DNA of 64,000 nucleotides, from contig CP143548.1 of the NCBI GenBank assembly GCA_037015955.1, positions 1,482,001-1,546,000 of the forward strand, read 5' to 3'. This document shows positions 48,520 through 57,711 of the stretch, one piece after another. Numbering within the stretch: position 1 is the stretch's first letter; each line of letters begins with the position of its first letter. Made by a program: the position numbers and the translations under genes. This stretch comes from Lachnospiraceae bacterium JLR.KK008. Lineage in GTDB: Bacteria; Bacillota; Clostridia; Lachnospirales; Lachnospiraceae. The notes under the pieces were generated by a model. The model saw only the letters and a program-made list of their open reading frames with translations. It did not search any database and was not told the origin of the DNA.

Positions 48520-49551
48520 ATGAAAAATCAGTACAATCCGGAGATGCCTTCCACTGGATACGACCAGGCGGACTATGCAGCATTGATGGCATCCAACATC
48601 GCACCTACCCTGGCAGGAAATAAGCAGATGCGTTTCGACAGTGCCGAGGACGCTTCTATTTTCTTCGCAAGGGAGCTGGACTACATCAAGTCCAAGTCCT
48701 ATGACAAGATTTATCCGGAGTTCACCGCTCTGAACAACTTCCCGATCACGCATGAAGTTCCGGAAGGAGCAGAGACGATGACCTATTACAGCTATGAGAA
48801 AACCGGCATGGCTGCAATCATCAGCAACTATGCAACTGACCTTCCGAGAGCGGATGTGAAGGGCAGCCCTACCACCGCCTATGTTAAGTCAATCGGTGAC
48901 AGCTACGGTTACTCCATCCAGGAAATGAGAGCGAGCCGCATGGCAGGAAAGAGCCTGGATACCCGGAAAGCGGAAGCGGCAAGGTATGCTATTGACCGCA
49001 AGACCAATGAGATTGCTTTTGCTGGTGACAAGGAGCATAAGCTCATGGGTATGCTTTCCAGCGACAACAATATTCCGCTTTACACCCTCGCTACGGTTGA
49101 AACCAAGACTTCCTGGAAAGACAAGAGTGCTGCCGAGATTTTGGCAGACATCAACGGAATGTTCGCATACCAGTCTCGCATCACCCAGGATGTTGAGAGG
49201 GCGGACACCCTGGCACTTCCGCCGGCGGTGTTCATTGACATCAGCACAAGACAGATCCCGAATACCGGCTATACGGTGAAAAGGTTCCTGCTGGAGAACG
49301 CTCCATATCTGAAGAACATCATTACGGCTCCGGAGTTATCTGCCGAGAATAAAGCCACCAATCCCTACGGCGTTGATGTGGCGATGCTCTATACCAACAG
49401 TGCCGATAAGTTCAGCCTGGAAATCCCGATGGCGTTCTATCAGTATCCGTTGCAGAACCGCAACCTGGAGGTCATTGTTCCTTGCGAGGAGCGTGTGGCT
49501 GGTATCGTATTGTATTATCCTCTGTCTGCATTGCTGGCAGTAGGTGTCTAA
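48520..49551 (+). CDS. Major capsid protein (DUF2184 type)
   Basis: A 343-residue capsid subunit. Family blocks include ARELDYIKSKSYDKIYPEFT near the start, the YGYSIQEMRASRMAGKSLDT stretch (about 127), NEIAFAGDKEHKLMGML (about 166) and CEERVAGIVLYYPLSALLA at the end. It should assemble the head on the HK97 fold. ATG 48520 is preferred to 48514 because it lies nine bases from AAGGAGG rather than three. Confidence 0.88.
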   Translation: MKNQYNPEMPSTGYDQADYAALMASNIAPTLAGNKQMRFDSAEDASIFFARELDYIKSKSYDKIYPEFTALNNFPITHEVPEGAETMTYYSYEKTGMAAIISNYATDLPRADVKGSPTTAYVKSIGDSYGYSIQEMRASRMAGKSLDTRKAEAARYAIDRKTNEIAFAGDKEHKLMGMLSSDNNIPLYTLATVETKTSWKDKSAAEILADINGMFAYQSRITQDVERADTLALPPAVFIDISTRQIPNTGYTVKRFLLENAPYLKNIITAPELSAENKATNPYGVDVAMLYTNSADKFSLEIPMAFYQYPLQNRNLEVIVPCEERVAGIVLYYPLSALLAVGV

Positions 49552-49570
49552 GAAAAGGAGGAACATGGCT

Positions 49571-49951
49571 ATGAAGATCGAGAATACTTCAAGTGGAAAG
49601 ATTATCGGAATTGGCGAGGTGAGCGTACTGCCTGGGGAGACAAAGGAAATCCCGGAGGCGTATGAGACCAGCCCGATCCTGGAAGTTTACCGGAAGCAGG
49701 GGTTCGCAAAGATTACCGGAAAGCCGAAGGCGGTTCAGAAAGCAGAGGAGAAGGCAGCTGCCGATAAAGCGGCTGCCGAAAAGAAGGCGGCGGAGGAGGC
49801 AGAAGCACTTCGCCAGTCTCGCCTTGCATCGCTGGAAGGCATCAGCGAGGAGGACCTCGGAAAGCTGGCGAATGAACTCGGCATCAATCCTGCTGAGTGC
49901 AAGGACCAGGCTGATGTGCTGAAAAAGGTGAAGGCTGCACTGAAGAAGTAA
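49571..49951 (+). CDS. Phage head-region protein with helical linker
   Basis: A 126-residue protein: N-terminal beta part (GKIIGIGEVSVLPGETKEIP), an Ala/Lys/Glu helix, and a C-terminal ~40-residue HeH/SAP-like helical motif (ISEEDLGKLANELGINPAEC). Directly after the major capsid gene; probably a minor head or connector-associated protein. ATG 49571 is set by AAAGGAGG nine bases upstream. Confidence 0.6.
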   Translation: MKIENTSSGKIIGIGEVSVLPGETKEIPEAYETSPILEVYRKQGFAKITGKPKAVQKAEEKAAADKAAAEKKAAEEAEALRQSRLASLEGISEEDLGKLANELGINPAECKDQADVLKKVKAALKK

Positions 49952-49965
49952 GGAAGGTGAACGGC

Positions 49966-50397
49966 ATGGATGCACTCGCAATTTTTCGCCTGGTGGCAAC
50001 CGAGTTTGCCGATATGCCGGACGATGATATTGTTGATGCCGACACCGGAAAGGTCACTAAGTATGGAGTCAATTCGTTCCTGCAACTGTACTCCGATCAG
50101 ATTTCAGAGAAACGCTTTGGAAAGTCATATCAGAAAGCACTGGCATATCTGACCGCCCACAAGCTGAAGATGAATGGTTATGGGAACAATGAGAACGGTG
50201 TAATTGGTGACAGTCTCCGGGTCGGCTCGTATTCCGAGGGAGAAACCTCAATAAGTTATACCACGAACCAACAGACGAACCTCCAGGTCGATGCTGAGTA
50301 TGCACTCACAGTCTACGGCCTGGAGTTTCTTACGCTGCGGCGAAATGCGGTCATTCCGATTATTTCAGCCGGGGAAGGACCTGGCTATGGCTGCTAG
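49966..50397 (+). CDS. Head-tail connector protein (DUF4054 type)
   Basis: A 143-residue protein (IFRLVATEFADMPDDDIVDA; KSYQKALAYLTAHKLKMNGY) with the typical DUF4054 layout of N-terminal helices and a C-terminal TTNQQT..EYALTVYGLEF..LRR block. It acts as adaptor below the portal. It is the first of four overlapping neck genes. Confidence 0.8.
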   Translation: MDALAIFRLVATEFADMPDDDIVDADTGKVTKYGVNSFLQLYSDQISEKRFGKSYQKALAYLTAHKLKMNGYGNNENGVIGDSLRVGSYSEGETSISYTTNQQTNLQVDAEYALTVYGLEFLTLRRNAVIPIISAGEGPGYGC

Positions 50398-50854
50398 GAC
50401 AACGGACAGAATAACTCCAGACGGTATCAAGTTTCAGAGGATGCTAAAGGAACTTGCAGACAAAGAGGTCCGCATCGGCTTCCAGCATGGTAAAGCCACT
50501 GAGGAAAACGGAGCGGATGTATGCGATGTTGCGGCATGGAATGAACTTGGTACTGAACGGATGCCTTCTCGTCCGTTTCTCCGCAAAAGTGTAGATGAAA
50601 ACGAAAGCAAGATTAACGCCTTCTTGCAATCAAAGAAGAAAGATTTAATCAGAGGCGTATCTGCCGAACAGGTGCTGAAGGAGATAGGAATTTTTCAGAA
50701 AGACTTGATCCAGGAAAAAATCACTGATGGAGACTTCGCCCCAAACGCTGAGTCCACCATACGGCAGAAAGGCAGTAGCAAACCATTGATTGACAGTGGC
50801 AGGATGCGGCAGTCGGTCAACTATGTCATCCAGAAGAAAGGAAGTGGGGACTGA
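50387..50854 (+). CDS. HK97 gp10-like tail completion protein
   Basis: A 155-residue protein. It carries the motif KEVRIGFQHGKATEENGADV, then VAAWNELGTERMPSRPFLRK, typical of gp10-like proteins at the head-tail joint, and ends with LIDSGRMRQSVNY. Start ATG 50387 lies within the end of the previous gene (11-bp overlap). Confidence 0.8.
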   Translation: MAARTTDRITPDGIKFQRMLKELADKEVRIGFQHGKATEENGADVCDVAAWNELGTERMPSRPFLRKSVDENESKINAFLQSKKKDLIRGVSAEQVLKEIGIFQKDLIQEKITDGDFAPNAESTIRQKGSSKPLIDSGRMRQSVNYVIQKKGSGD

Positions 50855-51246
50855 TGAATTTCTTGAAAAGACCGCACACGCTACGGCGTTATTCCGAGCC
50901 GGTTTTTGTGAAGGGGTATTCTTCTATACCTTATGAAGATTTAACGCTCCCTATGGACGTACAGACGTTGGAGGACGTAGTTATCACCACACCGGACGGT
51001 TCTAAGTCGGTGCAGAAGCTGAAAGTATTCTGCGACAGCGAGATATTTGTGGAAAGCGAAGCGAAGCAGCAAAAGGCGGATAGGTTATGGTTTCAGAATA
51101 AGTGGTTTGAATGTAAGTCATGCAGACTCAGCGAGAACACTCCGCTGCGGCATTACACAGCTACATTCATTGAATGTCTGGACCAGGAGCCTCTCAATGA
51201 TGCCGAGGAAAGTGGGGGAACGGAAAATGAACCTGGCGGAAGTTAA
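50854..51246 (+). CDS. Neck/head closure protein, probable
   Basis: A 130-residue beta-rich protein (EPVFVKGYSSIPYEDLTLPM; KVFCDSEIFVESEAKQQKAD). Its position among neck genes and the layout fit a head closure or neck protein, but no exact family is recognised. It overlaps genes on both sides. Confidence 0.55.
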   Translation: MNFLKRPHTLRRYSEPVFVKGYSSIPYEDLTLPMDVQTLEDVVITTPDGSKSVQKLKVFCDSEIFVESEAKQQKADRLWFQNKWFECKSCRLSENTPLRHYTATFIECLDQEPLNDAEESGGTENEPGGS

Positions 51247-51820
51247 GGATAGGCTCTATGAATTGACAGACTCGTTCTTCAAAGGAGCAACGGTGATATG
51301 GTCCGAACAGATTAACACGAAACCGCCATTACCGTACATCGCCCTTAAATGCGGAGGTGTAGGAAGAACCTCATTCCCGGTGGGTGATGGAGAAGGCAGG
51401 AGAGTTTACCAGTCGAAAACAACCTGGGAGGTCAACCTATTTACCAAAGGTCAGCCCATAACAGTTGGAGAAGGCGTTACTGGAAATTACGCCAACACAG
51501 CCGTATCTGATTTGTCTGAGTTCGCAAATTATCTGGACTCGGAAGAAATCGTTGACATCATAGCCGGATACGGCATGGACATAATGCTCATGCCTCCGGT
51601 GAGGGATTTGACGAATTTACAGAATGACAGTAAGTACCGCTACCGGGCGATGGCAGAGTTTACAGTCTCATTCGTCCAGGAAGCAGACGGTCCTTATGGA
51701 ATGGGAGGTATGCCGCTTGTGCCGAACAGCAGCGGAGGCGGCACGAAGGAGATGGCGGAAGCGGAGACTGAAACCATCGAAGAAGTAGAAATCACAGAAG
51801 GAGGATATGACGATGAATAA
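51227..51820 (+). CDS. Tail terminator / neck protein, probable
   Basis: A 197-residue protein starting at ATG 51227 within the previous gene. It has RLYELTDSFFKGATVIWSEQ, KPPLPYIALKCGGVG and YRYRAMAEFTVSFVQ; this pattern of a short helix then PPxPY resembles LIC12-type neck/terminator proteins of contractile tails. An acidic tail precedes the sheath gene. Confidence 0.65.
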   Translation: MNLAEVKDRLYELTDSFFKGATVIWSEQINTKPPLPYIALKCGGVGRTSFPVGDGEGRRVYQSKTTWEVNLFTKGQPITVGEGVTGNYANTAVSDLSEFANYLDSEEIVDIIAGYGMDIMLMPPVRDLTNLQNDSKYRYRAMAEFTVSFVQEADGPYGMGGMPLVPNSSGGGTKEMAEAETETIEEVEITEGGYDDE

Positions 51821-52922
51821 TAACCCATTGGACGATATTGTGAAATGCAATGTCGAGATTTCCAATCCGGCATCCAACGATGCCACATTTGACAGTATCC
51901 TGCTGGTGGTAAAAGGTCCGGAGGCTTCCGGCGAAAAGACCATGAGCAAGACCACTGCAATATCCCAGGCGGATGAATTGCTGGACTATGGATTTACAAC
52001 GGAGGATGCGGCATACGTTGCAGCTACCGTTGCTTTTTCCCAGAACCCGGCACCGAGCAGCATTTATATCTGCATCCGCAAGGAGACTTCCGCAGAAAGT
52101 GCTGAAACCGTAACCTATGAGGACATCAAGAATACGCTTGCGAGAGCTAAAGGCGAGGTTTCATTCTATGGCATCCACATCACAGAGTTTGGTGATGATG
52201 CAGACATCCAGGGAGCGATTTCGTGGACGGAGGCAAATGAGAAGATTTTTAGCTTCGAGTATAGTGACATCACCAAATGCCCGGTAAAGAATTTTTCGTT
52301 CTACCGTAGCTTCGGATTGTTTTCCGGAAAAGCAGACGGGTATGATGCGGACGAACAGCCGATTGAGAATGAATATGCTGCCCTGGCATGGATGGCTAAA
52401 TGCTTTGGGTATGATCCCGGAACGGAAACCTGGAACATGAAGGAACTGGCAACCATCGTTCCGTCTGCTCTCAGTACGGATGAAAAGAAGTCACTGGAGG
52501 AAAGCAACATCAATTCTTTCCGCAGGTATGCCGGAAGCAATATCACCTTCGGCGGCAAGATGCTCTCCGGAGAATGGATTGATGTCATCCGCTTCAGAGA
52601 TTGGCTCAAAGCAGAAATGCAGACCAATGTGTTCAACGCATTGAAGACCAATCGCAAGGTTCCGTTCACTGATGGAGGCATCGGGCTGATTGAAGGGCAG
52701 ATGGAAGCCACCCTCTCCAAAGGACAGACAGTTGGCGGCATCGCTCCTACGGAGTATGACTCGGATGACAATGAAATCCCTGGCTATACCGTAACGGTTC
52801 CGCTGGCATCTGATTTGACGGAAGCGGAGAGGAAGTCTCGTAAGCTGACCGGATGCAGATACACAGCCCGGCTTGCAGGAGCTATCCATATCGTAGAAAT
52901 TCATGGAAATCTCACGTTTTAA
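51813..52922 (+). CDS. Contractile tail sheath protein (DUF3383 type)
   Basis: A 369-residue sheath subunit, marking a myovirus. Blocks include FDSILLVVKGPEA near residue 25, SFYGIHITEFGDDADIQGAI (about 112), GSNITFGGKMLSGEWIDVIR (about 245) and a C-terminal RLAGAIHIVEIHGNLTF strand. Length and ends match DUF3383. ATG 51813 is preferred to 51807 by spacing from AAGGAGG. Confidence 0.87.
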   Translation: MNNNPLDDIVKCNVEISNPASNDATFDSILLVVKGPEASGEKTMSKTTAISQADELLDYGFTTEDAAYVAATVAFSQNPAPSSIYICIRKETSAESAETVTYEDIKNTLARAKGEVSFYGIHITEFGDDADIQGAISWTEANEKIFSFEYSDITKCPVKNFSFYRSFGLFSGKADGYDADEQPIENEYAALAWMAKCFGYDPGTETWNMKELATIVPSALSTDEKKSLEESNINSFRRYAGSNITFGGKMLSGEWIDVIRFRDWLKAEMQTNVFNALKTNRKVPFTDGGIGLIEGQMEATLSKGQTVGGIAPTEYDSDDNEIPGYTVTVPLASDLTEAERKSRKLTGCRYTARLAGAIHIVEIHGNLTF

Positions 52923-52940
52923 GGAAGGAGGAAATAGAAG

Positions 52941-53351
52941 ATGGCGATGAAGACGTACAATCCCAAGAAAGTTACCTGCTCTCTCGGCAGACACATCGTT
53001 GTAGGGTACGCTGAAGACAGCATGATTACCATTGATTTTGCCAGTGACGGCACAAGCTATGTGGTAGGTGCTGACGGCGAAGTCGTAAGAAGCATTGATC
53101 CTGCTGAAATCTACACATTGAAGCTGTCAGTCCAGCAGACATCCGCAACCAATGCGTTTTTGCAGAAGATGTTCGACAAGGACCGCAAGGACGGCTCCGG
53201 TACGTTCCCGGTGAATATCAATGATATTCTCGGAAAAGAGAAGTTTTCCGGTGAAGTGGCGTGGGTAACGAAGCCTGCTTCGTTCGTGAGAGGCAAGACT
53301 CAGAATGATCGTGAGTGGGAGATTGCAGTAAACAAAGGACAGTTCAAATAG
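52941..53351 (+). CDS. Tail tube protein (DUF3277 type)
   Basis: A 136-residue tube subunit (YNPKKVTCSLGRHIVVGYAE; KLSVQQTSATNAFLQKMFDK) with the small beta-barrel layout of DUF3277 tubes. Its position directly after the sheath gene and size support the call. Confidence 0.85.
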   Translation: MAMKTYNPKKVTCSLGRHIVVGYAEDSMITIDFASDGTSYVVGADGEVVRSIDPAEIYTLKLSVQQTSATNAFLQKMFDKDRKDGSGTFPVNINDILGKEKFSGEVAWVTKPASFVRGKTQNDREWEIAVNKGQFK

Positions 53352-53364
53352 GAGGTAAACAGAC

Positions 53365-53850
53365 ATGGCACTTAAACAGGTAGAGCCGACAATGGAAACT
53401 GTTGGCGAAAATAAGTTTTATATCACACCGTTTGCGGCTTTTAAGGCTGCGAACCTCACCGGGGAGTTAGCTTCAGTGCTGGCTCCCCTTTTGGGTGTAC
53501 TCGCACCCCTGGTAAATGACGGAAGCCTCATGGATGTGGATGCAGGCAAGGCAGCTGAAGCAATGGCAAACTGCACAGCGATTGACGGCGATAAGCTGGA
53601 GAAGCTGATGAAGAAATTGCTCCTCGGCGGTCATATCACAGTTGAATTTACCAATGAAGACGGAGAACCAGAAGGGGAAAGGCTGAATGAGGATTTGGCG
53701 AATGAGATTTTCTGCGGTGATGTGCAGGATATGTTCGTCTTATGCTTCCATGTCATCAAGCTGAATTTCAACGGTTTTTTCAAGAAGTTCGCCGCCCTAT
53801 CTGGGAAGGCAGGGTTGGCAGAGGTCAAGACGCCGAGAGCAGTCTTGTAA
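53365..53850 (+). CDS. Tail assembly chaperone, short form
   Basis: A 161-residue protein (MALKQVEPTMETVGENKFYI; AAFKAANLTGELASVLAPLL) equivalent to lambda gpG: it coats the tape measure during tail assembly. It lies between tube and tape measure genes. A slippery heptamer at codons 138-139 allows some ribosomes to shift -1 into the next frame and make the longer form. Confidence 0.82.
   Translation: MALKQVEPTMETVGENKFYITPFAAFKAANLTGELASVLAPLLGVLAPLVNDGSLMDVDAGKAAEAMANCTAIDGDKLEKLMKKLLLGGHITVEFTNEDGEPEGERLNEDLANEIFCGDVQDMFVLCFHVIKLNFNGFFKKFAALSGKAGLAEVKTPRAVL
53775..53781 (+). other. -1 ribosomal frameshift site T TTT TTC
   Basis: The heptamer TTTTTTC sits in the canonical X XXY YYZ phase of the chaperone frame (GGT TTT TTC). 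A -1 slip continues from base 53781 in the frame that remains open to 54047. Confidence 0.8.
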
Positions 53851-54047
53851 AATATGGCAAGTTCGACTACTCACAATTTAGCGAGTTGGAACTCCGCTGC
53901 TACATTCTGATTAAGGCTAGGATGGCTTCGATGTACGAACTCCAGGAGGTTTATACCCTGGATGAAGCATTGAAGCTGTACGCCTTGTATGAAATGGAAT
54001 TGGATGTAGAAAAGGGGAGAGCTGACGAACTGGAAAGGAGGACTTAA
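53781..54047 (+). CDS. Tail assembly chaperone, frameshift extension
   Basis: This -1 frame continues the chaperone for 88 residues, giving a fusion of about 227 residues (139 + 88), the gpGT-type product. Its C-terminal part is protein-like (LELRCYILIKARMASMYELQ; LDEALKLYALYEMELDVEKG), and no start codon with a ribosome site lies at its head, the first usable Met being far inside. It ends three bases before the tape measure start. Confidence 0.78.
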   Translation, partial: QEVRRPIWEGRVGRGQDAESSLVKYGKFDYSQFSELELRCYILIKARMASMYELQEVYTLDEALKLYALYEMELDVEKGRADELERRT

Positions 54048-54050
54048 AGT

Positions 54051-56732
54051 TTGACGATACGAGACATAGCGGTGGCATTTGGGTTCGAGGTTGACAGAAA
54101 CAGCGAGAAGCAGGCGGAAAACAGTATCAAAGGCATCAAAAATCTCGCCACAAAGCTGCTCGGTGTTATCGGAATTGGCTTTTCCATCGCTGGTCTCAGT
54201 GAATTGGCAGAAACTGCCGCAGAAGCAGAGGCTTTGAAGTCTCAGTTCACGCAGGTATTCGGTGAAATGGAAACCGATGCCGCAAGCAAGTTGGATGCAA
54301 TAGCGGACGAAACCGGTGTTGCAGTAAACCGGATGAAGGGCAGCTTCACACAGATAGCCGCCTTCTCTAAGACAACCGGACTGGATCAAGCCCAGTCTCT
54401 TGAAATTGCTGACAGAGCAATGAAAGCCGTAACGGACTCGGCGGCGTTTTACGACCGGTCCATCGAAGATGTAACGGAGTCAATGCGGTCCTTCTTGAAA
54501 GGAAACTTTGAGCAGGACGCAGCTCTTGGTCTGTCAGCAACGGAAACAACACGAAACGCTGCCGCAAATGAACTGTACGGTAAGTCGTTCAAAGATTTAT
54601 CTGAAGCAGAGAAACAGTTCACTTTGCTGTCGATGGTAGAGGAAGCAAATAAGGCATCCGGCGCTTTAGGGCAGGCTGCAAGGGAGTCCGACACATGGAC
54701 GAACCAGTTAGGAAACTTGAAGCAGTCTGTTACGGACCTTAAAGCTGCCGCCGGAAGTGCGTTCCTCAAACCGGCAGTGCAGGTGCTGAAGATATTAAAC
54801 GGATTGGTGCAAAGGGCAACCGCAGCCATACAAGAAATGACCGGGGAGACTGGATTTCTCACACGTTCTTTCGAGAGGTTCCATGCCCTTGTCAAACGAC
54901 TGCAACCGGCGATAGACAGAATGAGCCAGACACTATCCAGAGGAATATCAAAGGGCATTGATGTTGCGAAAGGCATTGTGGATAAGCTCGGTGGCTTGGA
55001 GAATGTACTGAAGATAGCCGCAATAGCCGCCGGAGCCTTCATTGCCGTAATGAGCGTTGCAAAGATTGTGAGCATGATAAAGGCTGTCGGAGGATTGGCT
55101 GGAATAGTCAGCAAGCTGGCAAAGATATTCAGCCTTGCAAATCTGAAGATACTGGCAATCATTGCTGTTGTGGTGATCCTGGCACTGATAATTGAGGACT
55201 TCATCAATTTTATGATGGGGAATGACTCGGTTATCGGAACTCTTTTTGAGAAAGCCGGTATCAGCGCAGAAGATGCCCGGCAGATGATTGTCAATGCCTG
55301 GAACAAAGTTAAAGAATTTCTGCTCGGCGTATGGGATTTCATCAAGCAGGCAGCCCTAATGTGGGTGGATGCCATCAAAGGATTTTTTGAACGGCATGGT
55401 GAGAGCATCCGGCAGAATTTTGAAAGAGCATGGGGAATAATCAAGACGTTCCTCAAAGGAGTGTGGACCTTCATCTCGCAGTTGGCATCTACGCTGTTCG
55501 GAGACACAGAGAACAGTATTGATGGTTCCACGACTAGCACGAAAGATAAACTTCTCGAAGTATGGGGAGCGATTTTGGATGCACTGTCGGCTATATGGGA
55601 TGCACTGTATGAAGTCGGAAGTGCTGTTTTTAATGCCATTGCCACAGTGATAGAAACCGTATTTGGCTGGATACAGACATTTTGGAACAACTGGGGCGAA
55701 AGAATTTTGTCATGGTTCAAAGTGTTGTGGGATAGCTTGGGCGGTATTCTGAACGGCTTCCTGGAAATCATCAAAGGAGTGGCGAATTTCATTTCATCGG
55801 TATTCACCGGTGATTGGCAAGGAGCCTGGGAAGCTATCAAGCAGGTGTTCGTTGGTATATGGGATGTCATCGTGAATTTCATAACCGCAGTATGGGATAC
55901 CATAAAAATGCTGTTTGAGATGGCATTGGGAGCAATTAAGGCGATATGGGAAGCTATATGGGGAGCAATCAGCAGTTTCTTCCAGGGAATATGGAATGGA
56001 ATTGTGTCGTTTGTGACCGGAGTATGGAATACCATCACCAGTACAATATCGAACGCAATCAACACCGCATACAATACGGTGGTTTCTGTATTGCAGGCGA
56101 TATACAATTTTTTCAGCAACATTTTCAGCAGTATAGCCAATTTCGTAAGCAGCACGTTTTCCAATATACTGAACGGCATCATCACCACAGTCACCAGTAT
56201 TAAGGATGCCATAGTCAACGGCTTCAATGCTGCCATAGACTTTATCAAAGGTCTGCCAGGGCAAGCGATACAATGGGGCAAGGATTTCATAGGCGGACTG
56301 AAGGACGGTATCATGTCTGGAGTACAAGGAATTGTTGATGCGGTAAAAGGCATCGGAGATAAGATAAGGTCATTCCTGCACTTCTCCGTTCCGGACGAAG
56401 GACCATTGACAGATTATGAGTCGTGGATGCCGGACTTTATGAGCGGTCTCGCAGAAGGCATCTCCAACAACGAAAATACAGTCCTGGATAAAGTGAAGGG
56501 GCTGGCGAGCGGAATAGCAACATTAACGCAGGCAGCGGTAGCACAGCCTGCAACTGCAACAACAAGCACTGTAAACAATAAGACATCCAACGTCACGCAG
56601 AATGTGAATATTGATAACACATACAGCGGCGGATCAGCGGATGCACAGAAAGCAGTGTCCAGGACCATGAAGAAGTCTGCAACCGATGCGACAACTCAGA
56701 TGGCTAGGGCATTGGCATATTCAAGGGGGTAG
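54051..56732 (+). CDS. Tape measure protein
   Basis: An 893-residue protein starting at TTG 54051, nine bases after GGAGG. Helical throughout, it sets tail length. The N-terminal part is typical (KSQFTQVFGEMETDAASKLD; SFTQIAAFSKTTGLDQAQSL; LKQSVTDLKAAAGSAFLKPA), followed by hydrophobic helices at about 322-392, and a Trp/Ile-rich repeat region (AIKAIWEAIWGAISSFFQG; WNTITSTISNAIN) before a C-terminal VPDEGPLTDYESWMPDFMSG motif. At ~0.15 nm per residue a tail of about 130 nm would be predicted, in the range for myoviruses. Confidence 0.9.
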   Translation: MTIRDIAVAFGFEVDRNSEKQAENSIKGIKNLATKLLGVIGIGFSIAGLSELAETAAEAEALKSQFTQVFGEMETDAASKLDAIADETGVAVNRMKGSFTQIAAFSKTTGLDQAQSLEIADRAMKAVTDSAAFYDRSIEDVTESMRSFLKGNFEQDAALGLSATETTRNAAANELYGKSFKDLSEAEKQFTLLSMVEEANKASGALGQAARESDTWTNQLGNLKQSVTDLKAAAGSAFLKPAVQVLKILNGLVQRATAAIQEMTGETGFLTRSFERFHALVKRLQPAIDRMSQTLSRGISKGIDVAKGIVDKLGGLENVLKIAAIAAGAFIAVMSVAKIVSMIKAVGGLAGIVSKLAKIFSLANLKILAIIAVVVILALIIEDFINFMMGNDSVIGTLFEKAGISAEDARQMIVNAWNKVKEFLLGVWDFIKQAALMWVDAIKGFFERHGESIRQNFERAWGIIKTFLKGVWTFISQLASTLFGDTENSIDGSTTSTKDKLLEVWGAILDALSAIWDALYEVGSAVFNAIATVIETVFGWIQTFWNNWGERILSWFKVLWDSLGGILNGFLEIIKGVANFISSVFTGDWQGAWEAIKQVFVGIWDVIVNFITAVWDTIKMLFEMALGAIKAIWEAIWGAISSFFQGIWNGIVSFVTGVWNTITSTISNAINTAYNTVVSVLQAIYNFFSNIFSSIANFVSSTFSNILNGIITTVTSIKDAIVNGFNAAIDFIKGLPGQAIQWGKDFIGGLKDGIMSGVQGIVDAVKGIGDKIRSFLHFSVPDEGPLTDYESWMPDFMSGLAEGISNNENTVLDKVKGLASGIATLTQAAVAQPATATTSTVNNKTSNVTQNVNIDNTYSGGSADAQKAVSRTMKKSATDATTQMARALAYSRG

Positions 56733-56738
56733 GCAGAC

Positions 56739-57380
56739 ATGGCGAGAAAGAAGTTAAAACCAGTGAGTATATGGGGCATTGAGTTCGATGCTCTGATTGA
56801 CGAGACGAAAAACCTGTCTGCCACAATCCCGACATATCCGGTTGAAAAAGGATTTCCAGTGTCAGATACGATTATCCTGGAACCAATCAGCGTACAGATG
56901 ACTCTGTATATCAGCAATACGCCGGTTACATGGCTGTACCGGCATGGAAGTTCCACTGACCGGGTAAATAAGATATGCGATCTGCTGGAGCAGAAATGGC
57001 TCAAAAAGCAGCTTGCAAAGATTGTAACTACCGAAGCTATCTACAAGGATATGGGAATTACCAGCATCAGCATTAAGAAGTCGCATGACATCGGGTATGC
57101 AAGGGAGGTATCCATATCTGCACAGAAGGTTCGGATAACCAAAAGGAAGACGGTCAAGATACCGTCTTATGTACTGAAAAGTGGAGAGACAAAAGCCAAT
57201 GCCGGAACTGCTTCGACATCAACATCGTCAAGCAAATCCAGTACCGGTTCCGGAAACGGAGGTTCCGGCGGCGGAGGCGGTTCGTCAAGCAGTAAAGGCA
57301 GTGGAAGTTCCGGAAGCTCTAATGCAAAGAAAGGACAGTCTATCCTCTATGGTGCAGCCAGTGGACTCGGATTGATATAG
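56739..57380 (+). CDS. Baseplate/tail protein with Ser-Gly linker
   Basis: A 213-residue protein. Residues ~1-145 (IWGIEFDALIDETKNLSATI; KSHDIGYAREVSISAQKVRI) look like a beta-rich DUF6046-type initiator protein; the rest is a 60-residue Ser/Gly tract with a short hydrophobic end (GAASGLGLI). It follows the tape measure by 6 bp, the usual place for a baseplate hub-proximal protein. Confidence 0.65.
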   Translation: MARKKLKPVSIWGIEFDALIDETKNLSATIPTYPVEKGFPVSDTIILEPISVQMTLYISNTPVTWLYRHGSSTDRVNKICDLLEQKWLKKQLAKIVTTEAIYKDMGITSISIKKSHDIGYAREVSISAQKVRITKRKTVKIPSYVLKSGETKANAGTASTSTSSSKSSTGSGNGGSGGGGGSSSSKGSGSSGSSNAKKGQSILYGAASGLGLI

Positions 57381-57392
57381 GAGGTGGAGAAT

Positions 57393-57710
57393 TTGCTTTA
57401 CATCAAAGTGCCGGACATGAATGATAGTATGTCAACGCTGTCGATTGATGGTGTGGAGTATCTGCTCCGCTTCACATATAACGAGAAGTATGATTACTGG
57501 AGTTTTGGACTGTATACGGCAGAGGAAGAACCTATTGTCGCAATGACAAGGATTGTTCCGAACTTCCCGATCATGCACTATTACACATACTCAGATATTC
57601 CGGATGGCATCTTCGGATGCCTTTCGGATACTGATACAGTTGGGAGGCAGGCGTTCAATAATCAGACGGCAGAGTTTGTTTACATTCCAAATGTAGAATT
57701 GGAGGAATGA
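57393..57710 (+). CDS. Small baseplate plug protein, probable
   Basis: A 105-residue beta-rich protein (DGVEYLLRFTYNEKYDYWSF) starting at TTG 57393, eight bases after ATAGGAGG; GTG 57384 lies inside that site and is less likely. Its WSFGLY and YYTYSDIPDGIFG blocks match the small DUF6983-type proteins between baseplate genes. One base separates it from the hub gene. Confidence 0.65.
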   Translation: MLYIKVPDMNDSMSTLSIDGVEYLLRFTYNEKYDYWSFGLYTAEEEPIVAMTRIVPNFPIMHYYTYSDIPDGIFGCLSDTDTVGRQAFNNQTAEFVYIPNVELEE

Positions 57711-57711
57711 T

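Noticed and set aside
54449-56353. 634-codon open frame on the minus strand
   Set aside because: It lies wholly antisense to the tape measure gene; its composition mirrors the codon pattern of that gene and it has no ribosome site or family resemblance.
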